64,000 nucleotides of DNA from Rosa chinensis. Its lineage: Eukaryota; Streptophyta; Magnoliopsida; Rosales; Rosaceae. How positions within the stretch are numbered: position 1 is the first letter of the stretch; every line of letters begins with the position of its first letter. A model generated the notes under the pieces. The model was not told the origin of the DNA and did no database searches. It saw nothing but the letters and a program-made list of their open reading frames with translations. The stretch is taken from NCBI RefSeq assembly GCF_002994745.2, contig NC_037090.1, positions 34,371,501 to 34,435,500 on the forward strand, read 5' to 3'. This document shows, piece by piece, positions 1-11,934 of the stretch. Made by a program: the position numbers and the translations under genes.

Positions 1-879
1 TCTAGCTCAAATTCGGTCCAAAACAATGATACATATCAATCTATATCTGACTATTAATCACTACCCAGAACGCAAAACCTCCAAGTTCATAAACTTTTCA
101 TTAAACTAACAAAAGGGTGTCAACAAAATTCAAAAACTCATAAGTTCAGCACAATTCCACAAAGCTCTTCCAATCCAAGAACCACGTCCAGGAGCCCAAT
201 TCAAAATCAAAGATCAAAGCTTTAAGAGATTACCAAGTTACCTGAAGCCATTGAAATGATGAGTGATTCTTCCTCGTCGAAGCTTTTTTCCTCTTCGGTT
301 ATCTAGAGAAAGCGGCATGAGAGAGAATTAGAACTCCAAAGATGCCGACTAAGAATCCCAAACTAAAACCCATTTTAGCTCCGATCTCCGGCCAGCTAGA
401 GCTCCCCGGTATCAGACTTGCCGATGTCGTTTAGGATATGCGCCCCAATTGACTATTTTACAAATTCTTACCGAGCTTCCTTTAGCTTTTGTAGGTGAGG
501 GATCTAGATATGAAGGATACCCCCAAAAGATATTCCCAAGCGGGTACTAAATCTACTTACGGGAACAGCAAGACGTGAGGCCTATCGAAACTATAAAATC
601 GAAGACTGAATCCAATTGAAACCCTAAAATGGAAGACTGAATCAAATTAATTGAATCCAATGCAAAGGATTCTCGGGGTTGAAAGAGAGACTAGGTTTGA
701 GTAAGTATTATCAAGTGTGAGAGATTGAGATGGCTGAGATTGAGATTGCTATTCTGTTGAGTCTTTGGTTGCTGAGAGAGAAGATAGAGTTCTAGATAGT
801 TTTTTCAAGGGTTTGAGTTTTAGACCGTGATATTGGGTGTTCTGTGTTATGTCTAGACTTGAAACAATTAAAGTCAAAC
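1..879. other. No recognised gene; unclassified sequence
   Basis: I see no convincing coding region, RNA gene or complete element here. All reading frames are short and broken. The sequence runs into the TCAGACGACA motif cluster that follows, so it may be the inner part of the same decayed DNA transposon, but I found no termini. Confidence 0.4.
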
Positions 880-1200
880 TCATCATATTCAGACAACACA
901 ATTGTGTCGTCTGAATATCACCCATTAACTAGTCAGCTACAGAGTTTGGGCACTTGAGAGGGAAAGACTTAAATTTCTTGGGGGGAATCTTAAAATTTTT
1001 GCTAGGGTTCAATGTAGAAAATCTTGGTATTTTACAACAACATATAACTGTTGTCTGAATCAGACCATCTTTTCAAAAAATTCAAAGTATGGTTTTTCTG
1101 TGTATTCAGACAACACATTTAAAAATTATGTCGTCTGAAAAACTCAGACGACATAAAACAATACTTATGTCTTCTGAAGTGTGTCGTCTGAAGGCCTTTT
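880..1200. repeat. Cluster of TCAGACGACA / TGTCGTCTGA motifs in both orientations
   Basis: At least eight copies of a ~10-12 bp motif (TCAGACRACA and its complement TGTYGTCTGA) occur near 890, 904, 1049, 1105, 1129, 1143, 1166 and 1180, in direct and inverted orientation. Some sit back to back, forming small hairpins such as 889-916. Short motifs scattered in both orientations are typical of the subterminal regions of plant CACTA and Mutator-like transposons. No terminal sequence or target duplication was identified, so the superfamily is open. Confidence 0.6.
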
Positions 1201-1408
1201 TGGCATAATGAAGGCTCGCTTAAGTACCACTAATCTCAGAACCTTCCTAGACATCACACTTACTTTGGGTGAGCCTACTTTGAAGAAAGACTTAAACCAT
1301 TGGCATTTACTACAAAGTATATGGCAATTGCCTATTACATCCCTTGGAAAAATAAAGACTCAAACAGAATTGGCGATCTATTGATCCCAGCCAGATTTGT
1401 AGTCTTCA

Positions 1409-2449
1409 ACCCTTCACTCTAGATCATCTTCTTGATATTCTTGTTCCACATCGTGAGCATCTCTTGCTTCACAATATGTTTTGTAGGCGGTGACAATTTC
1501 TTCACGAGCTCTACAAATGTGTGCCCAATGACAAGATACTCCACATAGAGAACATACATCTCTTTGCTCAGACTCCATTGGTTAAGGCGCTTTGAAAGCG
1601 TCATTTAGATGGCTCTTTCCGTGTTCACCTATTTCAGCGGTTACCTTCCCAAGTAGAGCGATTATAAAGACCAGAACGTCCAGAAGTATCCCTAAGATTA
1701 GGGTTTCGCTCTTGGCGCCCTCTCTTAGGGGCGCGGCTATAATTGGATTCCGGCTGTTCCCACGGATCTCGAATTATAGTTCTTCACAAGGATGTTGTCA
1801 TGCTTTTCAGCGACATTTATAGCTCCAATGAGCTCATGAAACCTTGTGATTCGTTCTACAGTAACATCGATTCGATAGTTCTTAGCAACCATCAATGCAG
1901 AGATGAGGAAGGTAGAGAGAGAGTCTTCTCAATCAACATCGCATCTGTGATCTCTTTACCACAAAATTCCATTAAGGATTTAATGCGAAGTGCTTTCGAG
2001 TTGTAGTTAAGAACTGACTTGAAATCACAGAAGCAGAGGCTATGCCATCTCACTTCTAGGTTAGGAAGTAGGGAGTCACGGATGTTGCCAAATCTTTCTT
2101 CGAGTGAGACCCACAGCCTTCTGGGGTCTTCTTCATTCATACACTCGTACTAAAGCGAATCATCCATATGACGATTCATTAGGATGACGACTTTTGCCTT
2201 ATTTGCCTCTAAGGCTGCTCTATTTGCTTCCAAAGCTTGAGCTTGCTCAACAGTTAGCACGTTCTGGCTAGGCTCGAGAATCGTATCCAGGATTCCATCG
2301 ACCTTGAGATGCTGGCTGACATCACCAACCCACCTGTGATATCCAGAGCCAGTTGTTCCCAATAGAGCAAAGTCCAATTTGTTCAGGTTACTCATCTTGA
2401 AAGAGAACAAGAAATTAGGGTTAGTTTCGGAGCGTATAAAGGCTACCAC
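1409..2449 (-). pseudogene. Copia retrotransposon gag remnant (frameshifted)
   Basis: Read on the reverse strand this is a Ty1/Copia gag polyprotein, the nucleocapsid/capsid precursor that packages retrotransposon RNA. From 2449 the frame contains the N-terminal MSNLNKLDFALLGTTGSGYH and a W-x-x-D block typical of Ale-like Copia gag. It is followed at about 2140-1890 by the UBN2/gag core (RRLWVSLEERFG). At about 1550-1515 lies an intact zinc knuckle, CSLCGVSCHWAHIC, which fits CX2CX4HX4C. Frameshifts and stops separate these blocks, so it is dead. No protease, integrase or reverse transcriptase follows. It is therefore a truncated copy or a member of a gag-only non-autonomous group. Confidence 0.75.
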
Positions 2450-2819
2450 GAAAACATATAAAATTTTTTAGCGTAGTTGCTCCCAAGAAATTGTGAATTT
2501 CTGAGCGTAGTCGCTTCTAATAAATTAGGAATTTCTGAGCGTAATCGCTTCCAAGAAATTCAATTCCAAGAGGTATTGGATTAGATCGAAATAATGACGT
2601 AAGTGGTCGATCATAAATTCTCTACAAACTCTAAGTTTGGAGATCTCAATAAGATCTAAGCTTGGAGTGAGCACGAACCCCCACAGTTCAGCTTAATTTG
2701 GTCTCCCCTATGATGAAGAAATGGGGAGAAATTGAATTAAAAAAGGGGAACGTTTAGTAAAAAATACCTTAAAATAGGTCGCCAGAAAATTTGGCTGGAA
2801 AAAGTCGCTTGAAAAGTCC

Positions 2820-2992
2820 CCGGAAGTCGTTGACCGGGCAGCTGACGTGGTAGTGCGGCGCTGACGTGGCAGAACGTGTTGACGCGGCAGTGCAGGGATG
2901 ACGTGGACGTTGACGTCAGCAGGCCTCTGGGCTTACGTCAGTGGGCTGCGGCTAGGGCGGCCTCCTCCCTTTTTTTTTTTTTTTTCTTTTCT
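2820..2992. repeat. GC-rich GACGTGGCAG-type short repeats and a T tract
   Basis: The motif GCTGACGTGG/GACGTGG recurs about six times between 2840 and 2930 and is followed by a ~21-nt poly-T run near 2970. It sits in the untranslated leader between the Copia gag remnant and its LTR. The composition is clearly more GC-rich than the surroundings. Confidence 0.45.
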
Positions 2993-3346
2993 TCTCTTTT
3001 CTGCCGGTTTTCTGTAGAAGGTTCAGTCGGCCGGTTCACTCACTTTTAGGCCTGTTTTTGTGCTTTTTCTTCCTGTTGTTCCTGAATCGTCAGATTGAGA
3101 GGTATCTGTTGACAAAATTTGGTTGAAATTGGATGTCCGGAAGATGGTGAACTGGTGGAATTATTGCTGCGGGTTGTATAGAGCTTCCGGTGGCCGGTTC
3201 GGTAGGTTTCCAGCCGGTTCTGGACTCCTGGGATCGAGTGCTTCAAGGTGTGAGGTGGAGGCAGAAAAGGCTTCAAGGTTTTGTATTCGGATTCAAGGTT
3301 TTTAGCTTCTTGAATCAAAGTTTGGCTATTTGTTTCAGGGTTAGGA

Positions 3347-3539
3347 CGTCGTGCTGATAACGTGTTTAAGAAAAACTGAATTGAGAGATAATTGAATCGT
3401 GCTTTCATTGATATTAGGGGTCTCTTTATATAGAAGATTACAAGTATAGAGATAGGGTTGTACATAGAAACATAATCATATATTGATTGGATATCTCCTG
3501 AGATTCTCCGAGAATATCTCTAATATAAACCCTATTTCA
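3347..3539 (-). mobile_element. Short Copia LTR plus primer-binding site
   Basis: On the reverse strand a 177-bp segment begins TGAAATAGGG at 3539 and ends TTAAACA at 3363 (TG...CA). It contains a TATA-like TATATAAAG and is followed at once by CGTTATCAGCACGACG (3362-3347), a primer-binding motif common in short-LTR Copia elements. This is the 5' LTR of the gag remnant at 1409-2449. No matching 3' LTR was seen at the low-coordinate side, so the element is truncated. Confidence 0.65.
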
Positions 3540-3811
3540 ACTAGAGCAAGTAACCTCGAGTTTGGGGCAGACACATATTCTGAATTTACTTGAACATACT
3601 GTTTTCTTTGAGAAAAAAGAAAAAGAAAAAGGAAAGAAAAGAAGAAAAAAAAATCGTACTCGTCGAGCCGCAGTCCCTAGACCGACTCCTATTTGGTAAC
3701 ACTGGTGAATCGGCAACTCCTCTCGTGCTTCTGATTATCGCTGCTTTCTTCTTCTTCTTCCATCGCACCCAACTCTGCAAATTCTAGGGTTCAGCGTTAG
3801 AGCCTGGGAAG

Positions 3812-6800
3812 CTGGATTGGCACGGAGACCCACAGCAGCAGTCCCAGCACCATGGGACTTGCTCTTCCTCTTCTGCTTGGCCACCCCTCGATCCCCACCA
3901 CAACCCTCATAACATTCCCCACCATCCTATTCCTCCTCACCAGCTCGACTACCATCCCCACCACCACGATCCCAACCACGCCACTGGCTTCGCCAATCCG
4001 GTGCCGTTTTCTGTACGCAAAAGGGCTTGGCAACACTCTAATCAAGGACTTCCTAGAGGTGTCTACCCTAACCGTTTCTCTCTTTTAATTTACTTTACTC
4101 TGTTTGAACTTGAACTATGAATTGGTTGTGGCTGACTGTAATACTGTAATGTACATTTCTAGCTGAATTTCATTTTTTTTTTTTTTTTTAGTCATGGAAT
4201 CCGAAATGGCAGCTTATCTTTCATGTTCAATTCGAAGCTGAAAACTTGTTTTGCAATTAACTCGGTTGTTTTTGTGTTTCAGATAGCTTTGAAAACCCCA
4301 ATCATGCTAAGCTTTATGTTGCACAAATTTCAAGAACAGCCACGGAGGACGTTGTGAGTCTTTGTTTCCCTGGACCTGTTAAAATGTGTTTAATGTTCAT
4401 GTCCTGTGAGATGTCTCGATAGTGGCTTGTGATTTGGTATCATGCATGGCTCTTGTTACTGTTGATTCTGCGTAACAAGGTGCTGTTCTTTTTCAATGCC
4501 AGATTCGCTCCTTGTTTGGACAATTTGGGGACATAGTCGAGGTTGTAATGTTGAAGGATAAGCGGACTGGCTTCCAACAAGGTACCTCAATTGCCATTGG
4601 GAAAGGGGTAGTTGTTAATGTGCAAAGTTCCTCAACGTTATATTTTTGGGGTTCTTTTTTGAACAGATGTGGAATTATAAAAGATAAGCTGTTAATTTAG
4701 GTTTTTGTTTCTGTCTTTGCTGGTTTTCTCGTTCGTTTTGCACCAACTTGTGCAATGTTGATATGTCTGTTACTTTCTTCTCATAAAAATGTCCGGTAAT
4801 TGTAGTGTGTAAGATCAAGTAAGAAAGCATAAACAGATTTACTGTTTCTCCTGCAGGAAATTGTTTCGTGAAGTATTCAACATTAGATGCAGCAGAGAGG
4901 GCTATCAGAGCTTTAAATAGTCAGCATTATTTTCCTGGGGTGAGCTAATCTTCTGCTAGATTGATTAATTGGTCCCAGATGATGTCATCATATTAATGTA
5001 ATTAATGATTTCTGTTTGTTGCATTGGATTTTTCCAGGAGGCAAACCCTATCATAGTCAAATTTGCTGACGGGGAAAGGGAACGCCTTGGTAAGTTTCTA
5101 ATGCTTTTGACTTTTGTTATATTGTTTTGGAGAAAAAAAAAACATTCCTTCTTTTATGCTAAAGAAAAGAAAAATTGTCTTTCTCACATATATTTGGACT
5201 TGAATAGTAATAATATTATGTGGATTAAGTTTATTGCATGGTTGATGGATATAGGGTGTATTCAGGACTAAAAGCACTTTTGCAGCACTCATAACATGCC
5301 TTTAGTATCTGATGCGTTTTGTTTTCCATGTTCGTTTGGTAGGGGTACAAGACAGATTGTATGTTTGTGGCATTAACCTGGAAGCTTCAAATAAAGACAT
5401 TGAGGAAGTACGGCCTATATTTGTTCTGTTTTGAAATTTGTTATTCCCCAGCTTAGCTAAATAGTTTATATATGTATGTATCACATATATGTATCATGTG
5501 TGTGCATATTGCTCGTTTATGTTTATACAACTTTCTTATTGATACTACCTGCATGGAATGAACAATCGTAACCCAATTTTAGTTATATACTTTGTCAACT
5601 CGTTCAAGGGTTTCTGATTCATATGGTGCTGTCCATGGCAGATATTTTCACCTTATGGTCTTGTTGAAGATATCTACATTTTGAAGCACAATCGTGGTAC
5701 GTCCAAATTGTTGATACCTCTATCCTTAATAGTTTGAGTTCCATGTTATACAATGAGCACAGTGAAGAAATCTACGTTTTAGGTGCTTATCATACTTGTA
5801 TTAGTGTTGGATTTTCGACCTAAAGTTGTCTAGGATATTGTTTGGCCTCATAAATACTGGAATTTATTACCGTGCTTAAAAATTCATAGAATAGATGTAT
5901 AGAGGTGGATGGGTATATCCAGTAGTATTATCTGTGTCAGCACATCAGTTGATGTCTCAAAATTTCAGCTGTTGCTATCCATTTACGAACAATGGCAGCT
6001 CTTGTTCTGTTTTATTGTTGCAGTGTATTTTGCAAAAACTAATGAATGATTCGTTATACCACATATTGCTAAGAGCATGTTTTTATTTTCTTAATTTGAT
6101 TCATTACTTTGGTTTTTTGAAGGATGCGGGTTTGTTAAATTTTCCAGTGGAGATATGGCTGTGCAAGCAATCAAAGCTTTAAATGGAACCTTTATTATGA
6201 GAGTAATGCTTTTCAATTGTTTTCTAATCTTTACCAATTATCTCATTGTACTTGGAAGATATGTGCATTTGATTCCTTTTTCAATATTACTTCAGGGTTG
6301 TGCTCAGCCATTGATTGTTCGTTTTGCGGATCCTAAGAAACCAAGGGAAATAGATCGAAGGTTGTTGTCACTGTAACTCTGGTGGACGTGGTTTGTGTAT
6401 ATAAAGGGAGCTTCTAATGTGAGATCCCTATATTAGGAAAGAATCTAATGCTTGTATGGCCCATCATGAATTGTTATCCAATGACCCGAACCGTTTAGGT
6501 TATAGGCCCCATTTAAGTATAATCCTTACTAGATCATCAGCTGAACTAGGATATCTTTAGTCATCAAACTGTGATCAGATACTATAAATATTGTTGTTAA
6601 ATACTGAAATTTTATGATGACAATCAAAATGGCTTAGCAATTTGTGATTTAGTTTTTTTTTTTTCCTTCCCATGTGTGTGTGTGTGTTCATATTTATTTA
6701 CAAACTGGAACATACACCCAAACAAATATGAATTCATAAACAGGCTTACCTGATAGTTTAATTCAGTGGTTGGGCTGTTGTGGTGACCATATAAACCTGA

Positions 6801-8800
6801 TTCCCTAGTAACCCCTTTACATATATGGTTTTAAAGTAATAGAAACCCTGGCTGAAAAAGGCATGCAGTATTGATTAGCTGATAAAGTTTTAGAGGGAGT
6901 ATGGGTAGTTAATTCCAGAAAAGGAAAGTTTAAGTCTATAATTCTCTTCCTCTTTTCAGGGGTAATTATGTATTTAGCAGTGCACCTGGTGGTCCGTACT
7001 CTCACGAACCAGTTAGGTACATTTCTGTCTTAGAAGATGCTACCCTTCTTCTCATGATTTTCATCTCTATATTTGATTGTTCATCGCTTTACTTGCTGCA
7101 GGGTAGTATCTGATCATAGTGATTCCATTGGAGGACAAAATTTTCTAAATGCATCTTATCCTGTCCAACAAATTTCACAACCCCCTATTCCCTATTTGGC
7201 AAACCAGGAACCACAGGCTTCTACAGTGATGCAACCAACGTTTCCTCCATTAAGACCACCTTTACAGTTGTGCAGGATGCCTATACAACAAACACAGAAT
7301 ACACAAAGAAGTTCTCAGTCTTCTCAAGTAGCAGTCACGGAGATGCAGAAACAGCATCTGACACAATCATCTGGGCAAATTCTGGGGCAGCAACAGAGTT
7401 CTCAGGTTAGTAGCAACACTGATAAATAATTTCTTGAATTTCCAAATGGTTGATTGGAGTTGAGTACTTGCAGGGCAGTATCATGAACTTGTTTTGACAA
7501 TTTGCCATGTGGCCACTGCTTGTGACACCCTTTGTTTGGATGAATTGTTTTTATAAGAATTTTGTGAAACGATAAACTATTAAGCATGTTTGAGGGAGTA
7601 ATAAAGGTGGCTTTGGCAAACCTTAAAACCTTATAATAGCGAAGCTCTTAGTCATCGCTGAAACATTTGCATTGGTGGATAGAAAATTGCTATGGATGTA
7701 TGCTTGACTGTTCAGTGCAGACTGTGTAACTAACAGTGATGTTGTCACTTTGTGACATGTATAATTTATTTTCTGCTGTGCTGTGATATTGGCGTCTGCG
7801 CCATTACGTTGTCATTGGATGCTTTCTGTGGTCTCCTGAAACTGTGAGCAAACACCAGACATTTTCTAGCAATTCTACTTCAGCTGCGCTGCCTTCAAGT
7901 CATGAGATAACTGCTCCTCTAGAGTGTGACTGGAGTGAACATACCTGCCCTGATGGATACAAGTATTATTATAATTGTGAAACTTGTGAGAGCAGAGTAT
8001 GTTTCAGCCTTTGACCATCTTTCTCATATGTTATATTGGTTTTTTAGTACTTAGAAGATGTGATTAATGTCTCACATAAGAGGCAATCTGGCTATTTTTC
8101 TGATCTGCAGTGGGACAAACCTGAGGAGTTTGCTTCATTTGAGCAACAATTGCAGATGCAAACACAGCCGAATAATCCTTCTCATCATCTTCAATCCGTG
8201 TCATTGGTTCCTTCTACGCAAATAGTTTGTCAAAATCAGCAGGTACATAGTCAGACACATGCCTTCCATCAGATACTCCAACTTCAGAAACCATACTTGT
8301 CTGCATTGTTTGCCTCATTTCAGCATATTATGATTTTATAAGGTGTTGGTTAAGGTGTCTGGCATTGTTGATGGACTAGTTTGGTGCATTGCCTATTCTA
8401 TGTGACAGTTCACTCTTTACAATATACTGTCATGTCAAATTAGGTATTAAGAAAATTTAGCTCAAGTATCTTCCCCATACGAAGTAGTAGCTGCACTACT
8501 ATTGCCCAAGTAGAACTTGTATTTCACACTTAACTAGCTTTGAGTATAAAAATTCAATGGCATATCTTTGCTGTGAGCAGTTTTATTGATTGCATTTACT
8601 AATATTGTAGGAATGGAGAATGCCTGATTAGCACTTTTGGAAGAACCCTTGATAATGCAAAATGTAAATAGGGTCGATAAAGATGCTGTGATTTTGTATT
8701 ACTCGCATGAAATTGTGAATTAAATGTGATTTTGTAGGAACTGAATCAAGTACAATTGCAGTCTGAAACAAGTCCTGTTGTTGGCCCAACATGTGTTTGA
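3812..8800 (+). CDS. Flowering time control protein FCA-like (two RRMs plus WW domain)
   Basis: Nuclear RNA-binding protein of the FCA family. In Arabidopsis, FCA acts in the autonomous flowering pathway by controlling alternative polyadenylation. Fourteen exons with GT-AG borders join in phase: 3812-4058, 4283-4353, 4503-4581, 4857-4939, 5038-5089, 5343-5407, 5642-5696, 6123-6202, 6296-6360, 6960-7016, 7102-7405, 7859-7996, 8111-8242, 8738-8800. They total 1491 nt (496 aa plus stop). RRM1 (about 91-172) has LYVAQI and GNCFVKY. RRM2 (about 182-255) has LYVCGI and GCGFVKF. A Q/P-rich linker leads to the WW domain with W411, W433 and P436. The N-terminus is His/Pro-rich. The frame has no ATG in exon 1: it opens after a TAG with CTG at 3812 where MDRHGD-like homologues would start. 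It is shorter than Arabidopsis FCA (about 750 aa) and its RRMs are divergent, so it is probably a paralogue. The TGA may truncate the C-terminus. Confidence 0.85.
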
Positions 8801-10346
8801 CAGGTATGATAATATAATTTACACAGTACAAATTACTGAGGCAATCACCAAAATGCATCTGCTTGGAAGTGACATTTTTAGTACTTCACCATGTTTAGTC
8901 ATTCTTGTTTTGTTTTGTTTTGTTTTGTATGCAGAGTGGTCAACATAACACACCTGTTCCTGTCCTTAGGGGAAGACTGAGCCATCAGTTGGCTGTTGTT
9001 CTAATTGCAAAATCCCGACATTATTGGTTCACTCCTGTCTTTTTACCCCTGAATTCTACTTCAATTGAAGAAAACTGAATGAGCTCGAATTCTGTACAAC
9101 AAATGCTATTCTGCAGGGAGATGGTGCCTTTTCACTATATATTCTTATTGTGTCTTGTTTGGGTGTAGCTTAGAATAGTGGGTGAAGCTTTTAGAAACGC
9201 TTGCAATCTATAGAAAGGTGACCATGAATGCTTTGAGATGGCCTCCATCCAATCAACTTGTTCCTGTAAGTCAGTTATATAATAAGTAGAGATGTATTAA
9301 CTGCAGTATGCTGATCGAAATAATTCAGTAGTCGGACAAAACTTTATTGACATGTTCTGATGGAGTTCATATTCTGATACTTCTGTGAAGCAATAACCGT
9401 GAATATGCAGCCATTTAACAACCAGAGTTGAATCTTCCCAAACCTTAATTTTGACTTCCATATGTCGTTGTTCATGCGTCAAACCTCTTTGTTTTTTTTC
9501 CGTTGGATTTTCTTTCGTTTGAGTGCTTCTTTCATGATGGCTCTGTCACTGGGTGAGGGTACACTAATGTAGACACCACATGAATCCAAGTATATATTCC
9601 CGCATGTCGACCAAAGGACCACATGCCCAATGTGAAGGCGGTGCAACTTTGTTGCTAGTTATGTGCGGCAGATTCTAATCTATATATTCTGAAATCCTAA
9701 CCGTTGTTCAAGTTCAGTGAATCAAAGGGGATGAATTCAATTCAATGGCGTGAAAAAGAAAACAAAGCATTTACTAAAGAGGCTCTAAATGGGTCGGCAG
9801 ATATTTTTCTTGTAGCATACGCAAGCATACATGTTTGAGATAGGGCATTGGATTTGCCACCCAATATCATAATAGCCTCGGAAAATCATGACTGAGCCCA
9901 GTACTTGGTAGTTGGTACTCTCTCTCATACAAACACAATGAAATGTGAAATGAATGCCATATTCTTTCTACCACAAAACAAAGATATACGACAAACGAGG
10001 GGTCAGAAGAACTAAGGAACCTATTTTTGTATATCTACCGTTCCAGTCTCTAATTCCTTACATAGCCAACCCCCACTCACTTCATTTTTCCACCTAAAAT
10101 GAATGCCAGAAAGAAAAAAGGCTAGGATTTTATATAGAAATAAGAAACTAGCTATCCGGTATAGTAATAGTAATATTTGCATTGGATTAAAAAGACCATC
10201 CATATCAAGCTCAACAACAAAATTATATATACCAGTACCATCTGCATCTCTTAAACAAAGTCAGCAAGCTAAATTAGTACATTAATAAAGTAGCAATAAT
10301 GTGATGCGAATATCTGATCATAATAATATACATTTCTATCTATCTA
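8801..10346. other. FCA-like 3' region and intergenic spacer
   Basis: The stop codon is followed by TGACAG|GTATGA and, at about 8935, an acceptor-like TATGCAG. A further spliced 3'-untranslated exon is therefore likely, running to roughly 9.1-9.2 kb. Beyond that I see only AT-rich spacer and the 3' flank of the WRKY gene. No other gene is supported. Confidence 0.5.
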
Positions 10347-11622
10347 CTACCCTTGCTTCAACATATTGGAGGGGACTATGTCTTGAAGAAGGCCATGGTC
10401 TGTCATCAAAGCTGAACCTCCTGCCGGGCTGCAAAACCACCTTTCGTTAAGAAAACTCCAGTTTGTACCATTTGGTGTCGAGAAACCCAAATTGCAGCCT
10501 TGATTATCCGCAAACGGCCGTAGTCCTTGTTGCTGTTGATACTGGGAGAATAGGGTTCTTGGCATGATAATGCTATTCGGTGCAGTAGTTGGAGGAGGAG
10601 GAGGAGGAGGAGGCAACATAAGAGGACTTAGAAGAGGACTGAGGTGAGTATGTTGGCCTTCATAGGTCGTCACAACGATGCCTGGATCGCTGACGCATCG
10701 CTCGACACGCTTCTTCACATTACATGAGGCACTGGTGCACCGAAAGTAGCTCCTAATTTAACAGATTCGACCAGTTCCAAATTAATTAGTAATTGATGAA
10801 ATCTTGCTTGAATGTTCATTATAGCAATAAAGTTGCAGTGTGAAAGGGTTTAAAACTTTAAATATACCTTGGGAAAGGGCTGTTTTTGACGGCTTTTTGG
10901 CCGTACTTTCTCCATCTGTATCCATCTTCCAGATGATCAACCTCACTCTTTGTCATGAAAGCGAATCTCGGCTCTCTTAGTTTCTTCTCAGTTGTCTTCT
11001 TCCTCTTCTGATTCGCTTTCAACCTTTCATATCATCAATCCCCATCAATAAACTTAAACACAACAAATCACCAGGCAACCTTTTATTTCATGAGCTAGTT
11101 TCCTTTGTATACAAAATCCTAATTTTCATCAATTTTGGAATCAGTGCTCTAAAACCCATCTTTTTCTTGATCTGTAATAGTCAAATGCAAACTAAAAGCA
11201 AGAAAAGAACTAAAAACTCACCCTTTCTTGGGCTTTGGTTGGTCATGACCATTATCTTCTTCTTGTTGGTCTGCAGCAGCTTTATTATCAGTATGTGGTT
11301 CCTCGTTCACAGCTTCACTTGAGGCGGATGAAATCGATGAGGAGTTTGGTGTTGAAGGATTGAAAGAGTACTCTTTCGCCATATCAATGGAAGTAGTCGG
11401 CAGTACTTGTGGTGTAGTGATCTGTGGCAAATCAAAGAGGGAATTAGCAGGACAAAAGTCCTGGGTACCCAAAAGCTCCATAAACCCTAACGAGTCCTTC
11501 TGATCGCCTTGAGAGAAATCAAACATGCCTGGAAATGGGTAGCTATAATCAGCTGTAGTTTCTGAAAATGATGAGGATCTAGTATTGCCCTCCATCTTTA
11601 TCAAATGATCCTTCTTCTCCAT
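10347..11622 (-). CDS. WRKY transcription factor, group IIc (WRKY48-like)
   Basis: DNA-binding regulator that recognises W-boxes (TTGACY) in stress and defence promoters. Three exons on the reverse strand (11622-11222, 11023-10868, 10752-10347) encode 320 aa. Residues 171-177 are the intact WRKYGQK, and the zinc ligands are C191, C196, H220 and H222 (C-X4-C-X23-H-X-H), diagnostic of group II. The second intron splits an Arg codon just after NSPFPR, the conserved phase-2 position in the WRKY domain. The N-terminus is Ser/Thr-rich and acidic. Eight prolines (about 235-242) follow the domain. The C-terminal [11 protein letters not shown] block resembles the WRKY48 tail, hence the assignment. One oddity is SYFRCT in place of the usual SYYRCT. 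Confidence 0.92.
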
Positions 11623-11689
11623 AGCTCACTCTCATCAAAGTCTAGAGAGAGAAAGTGGGTATATTTTTCTTAGAGAGAGTGAGTGAGAG

Positions 11690-11904
11690 AGAGAGAGAGA
11701 GAGAAGGATGGACTAGGGTAGGGTTGATCTGGTTTATAAGGTTTGAGAAAGACTGAGACTATGAGAGGGGAATGGGTTGGGCCTCGCTCAAAGATTGACC
11801 GGCAATTGCAGGTCAAGGGTTTTCTATGGTTGTACGGCGTGGACTGAATTGAATGCATGGTTCCGACAAAGTGGTCGACGCTTTCACACTGTGCAAATTT
11901 GACC
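11690..11904 (-). promoter_or_regulatory. WRKY core promoter with TATA box and three W-box cores
   Basis: Reverse-strand TATAAA lies at 11748-11743, 121 bp before the WRKY ATG. Between it and the ATG is a CT-repeat leader (GA run on the + strand around 11690-11704). Upstream are three TTGACC/GGTCAA hexamers at 11795-11800, 11811-11816 and 11899-11904, all within about 160 bp of the TATA box. TTGACC is the core of the W-box bound by WRKY proteins, so autoregulation or cross-regulation by WRKY factors is a reasonable inference. Confidence 0.6.
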
Positions 11905-11934
11905 GGTTTAATACTTCAAAAGGATATCTATGTA

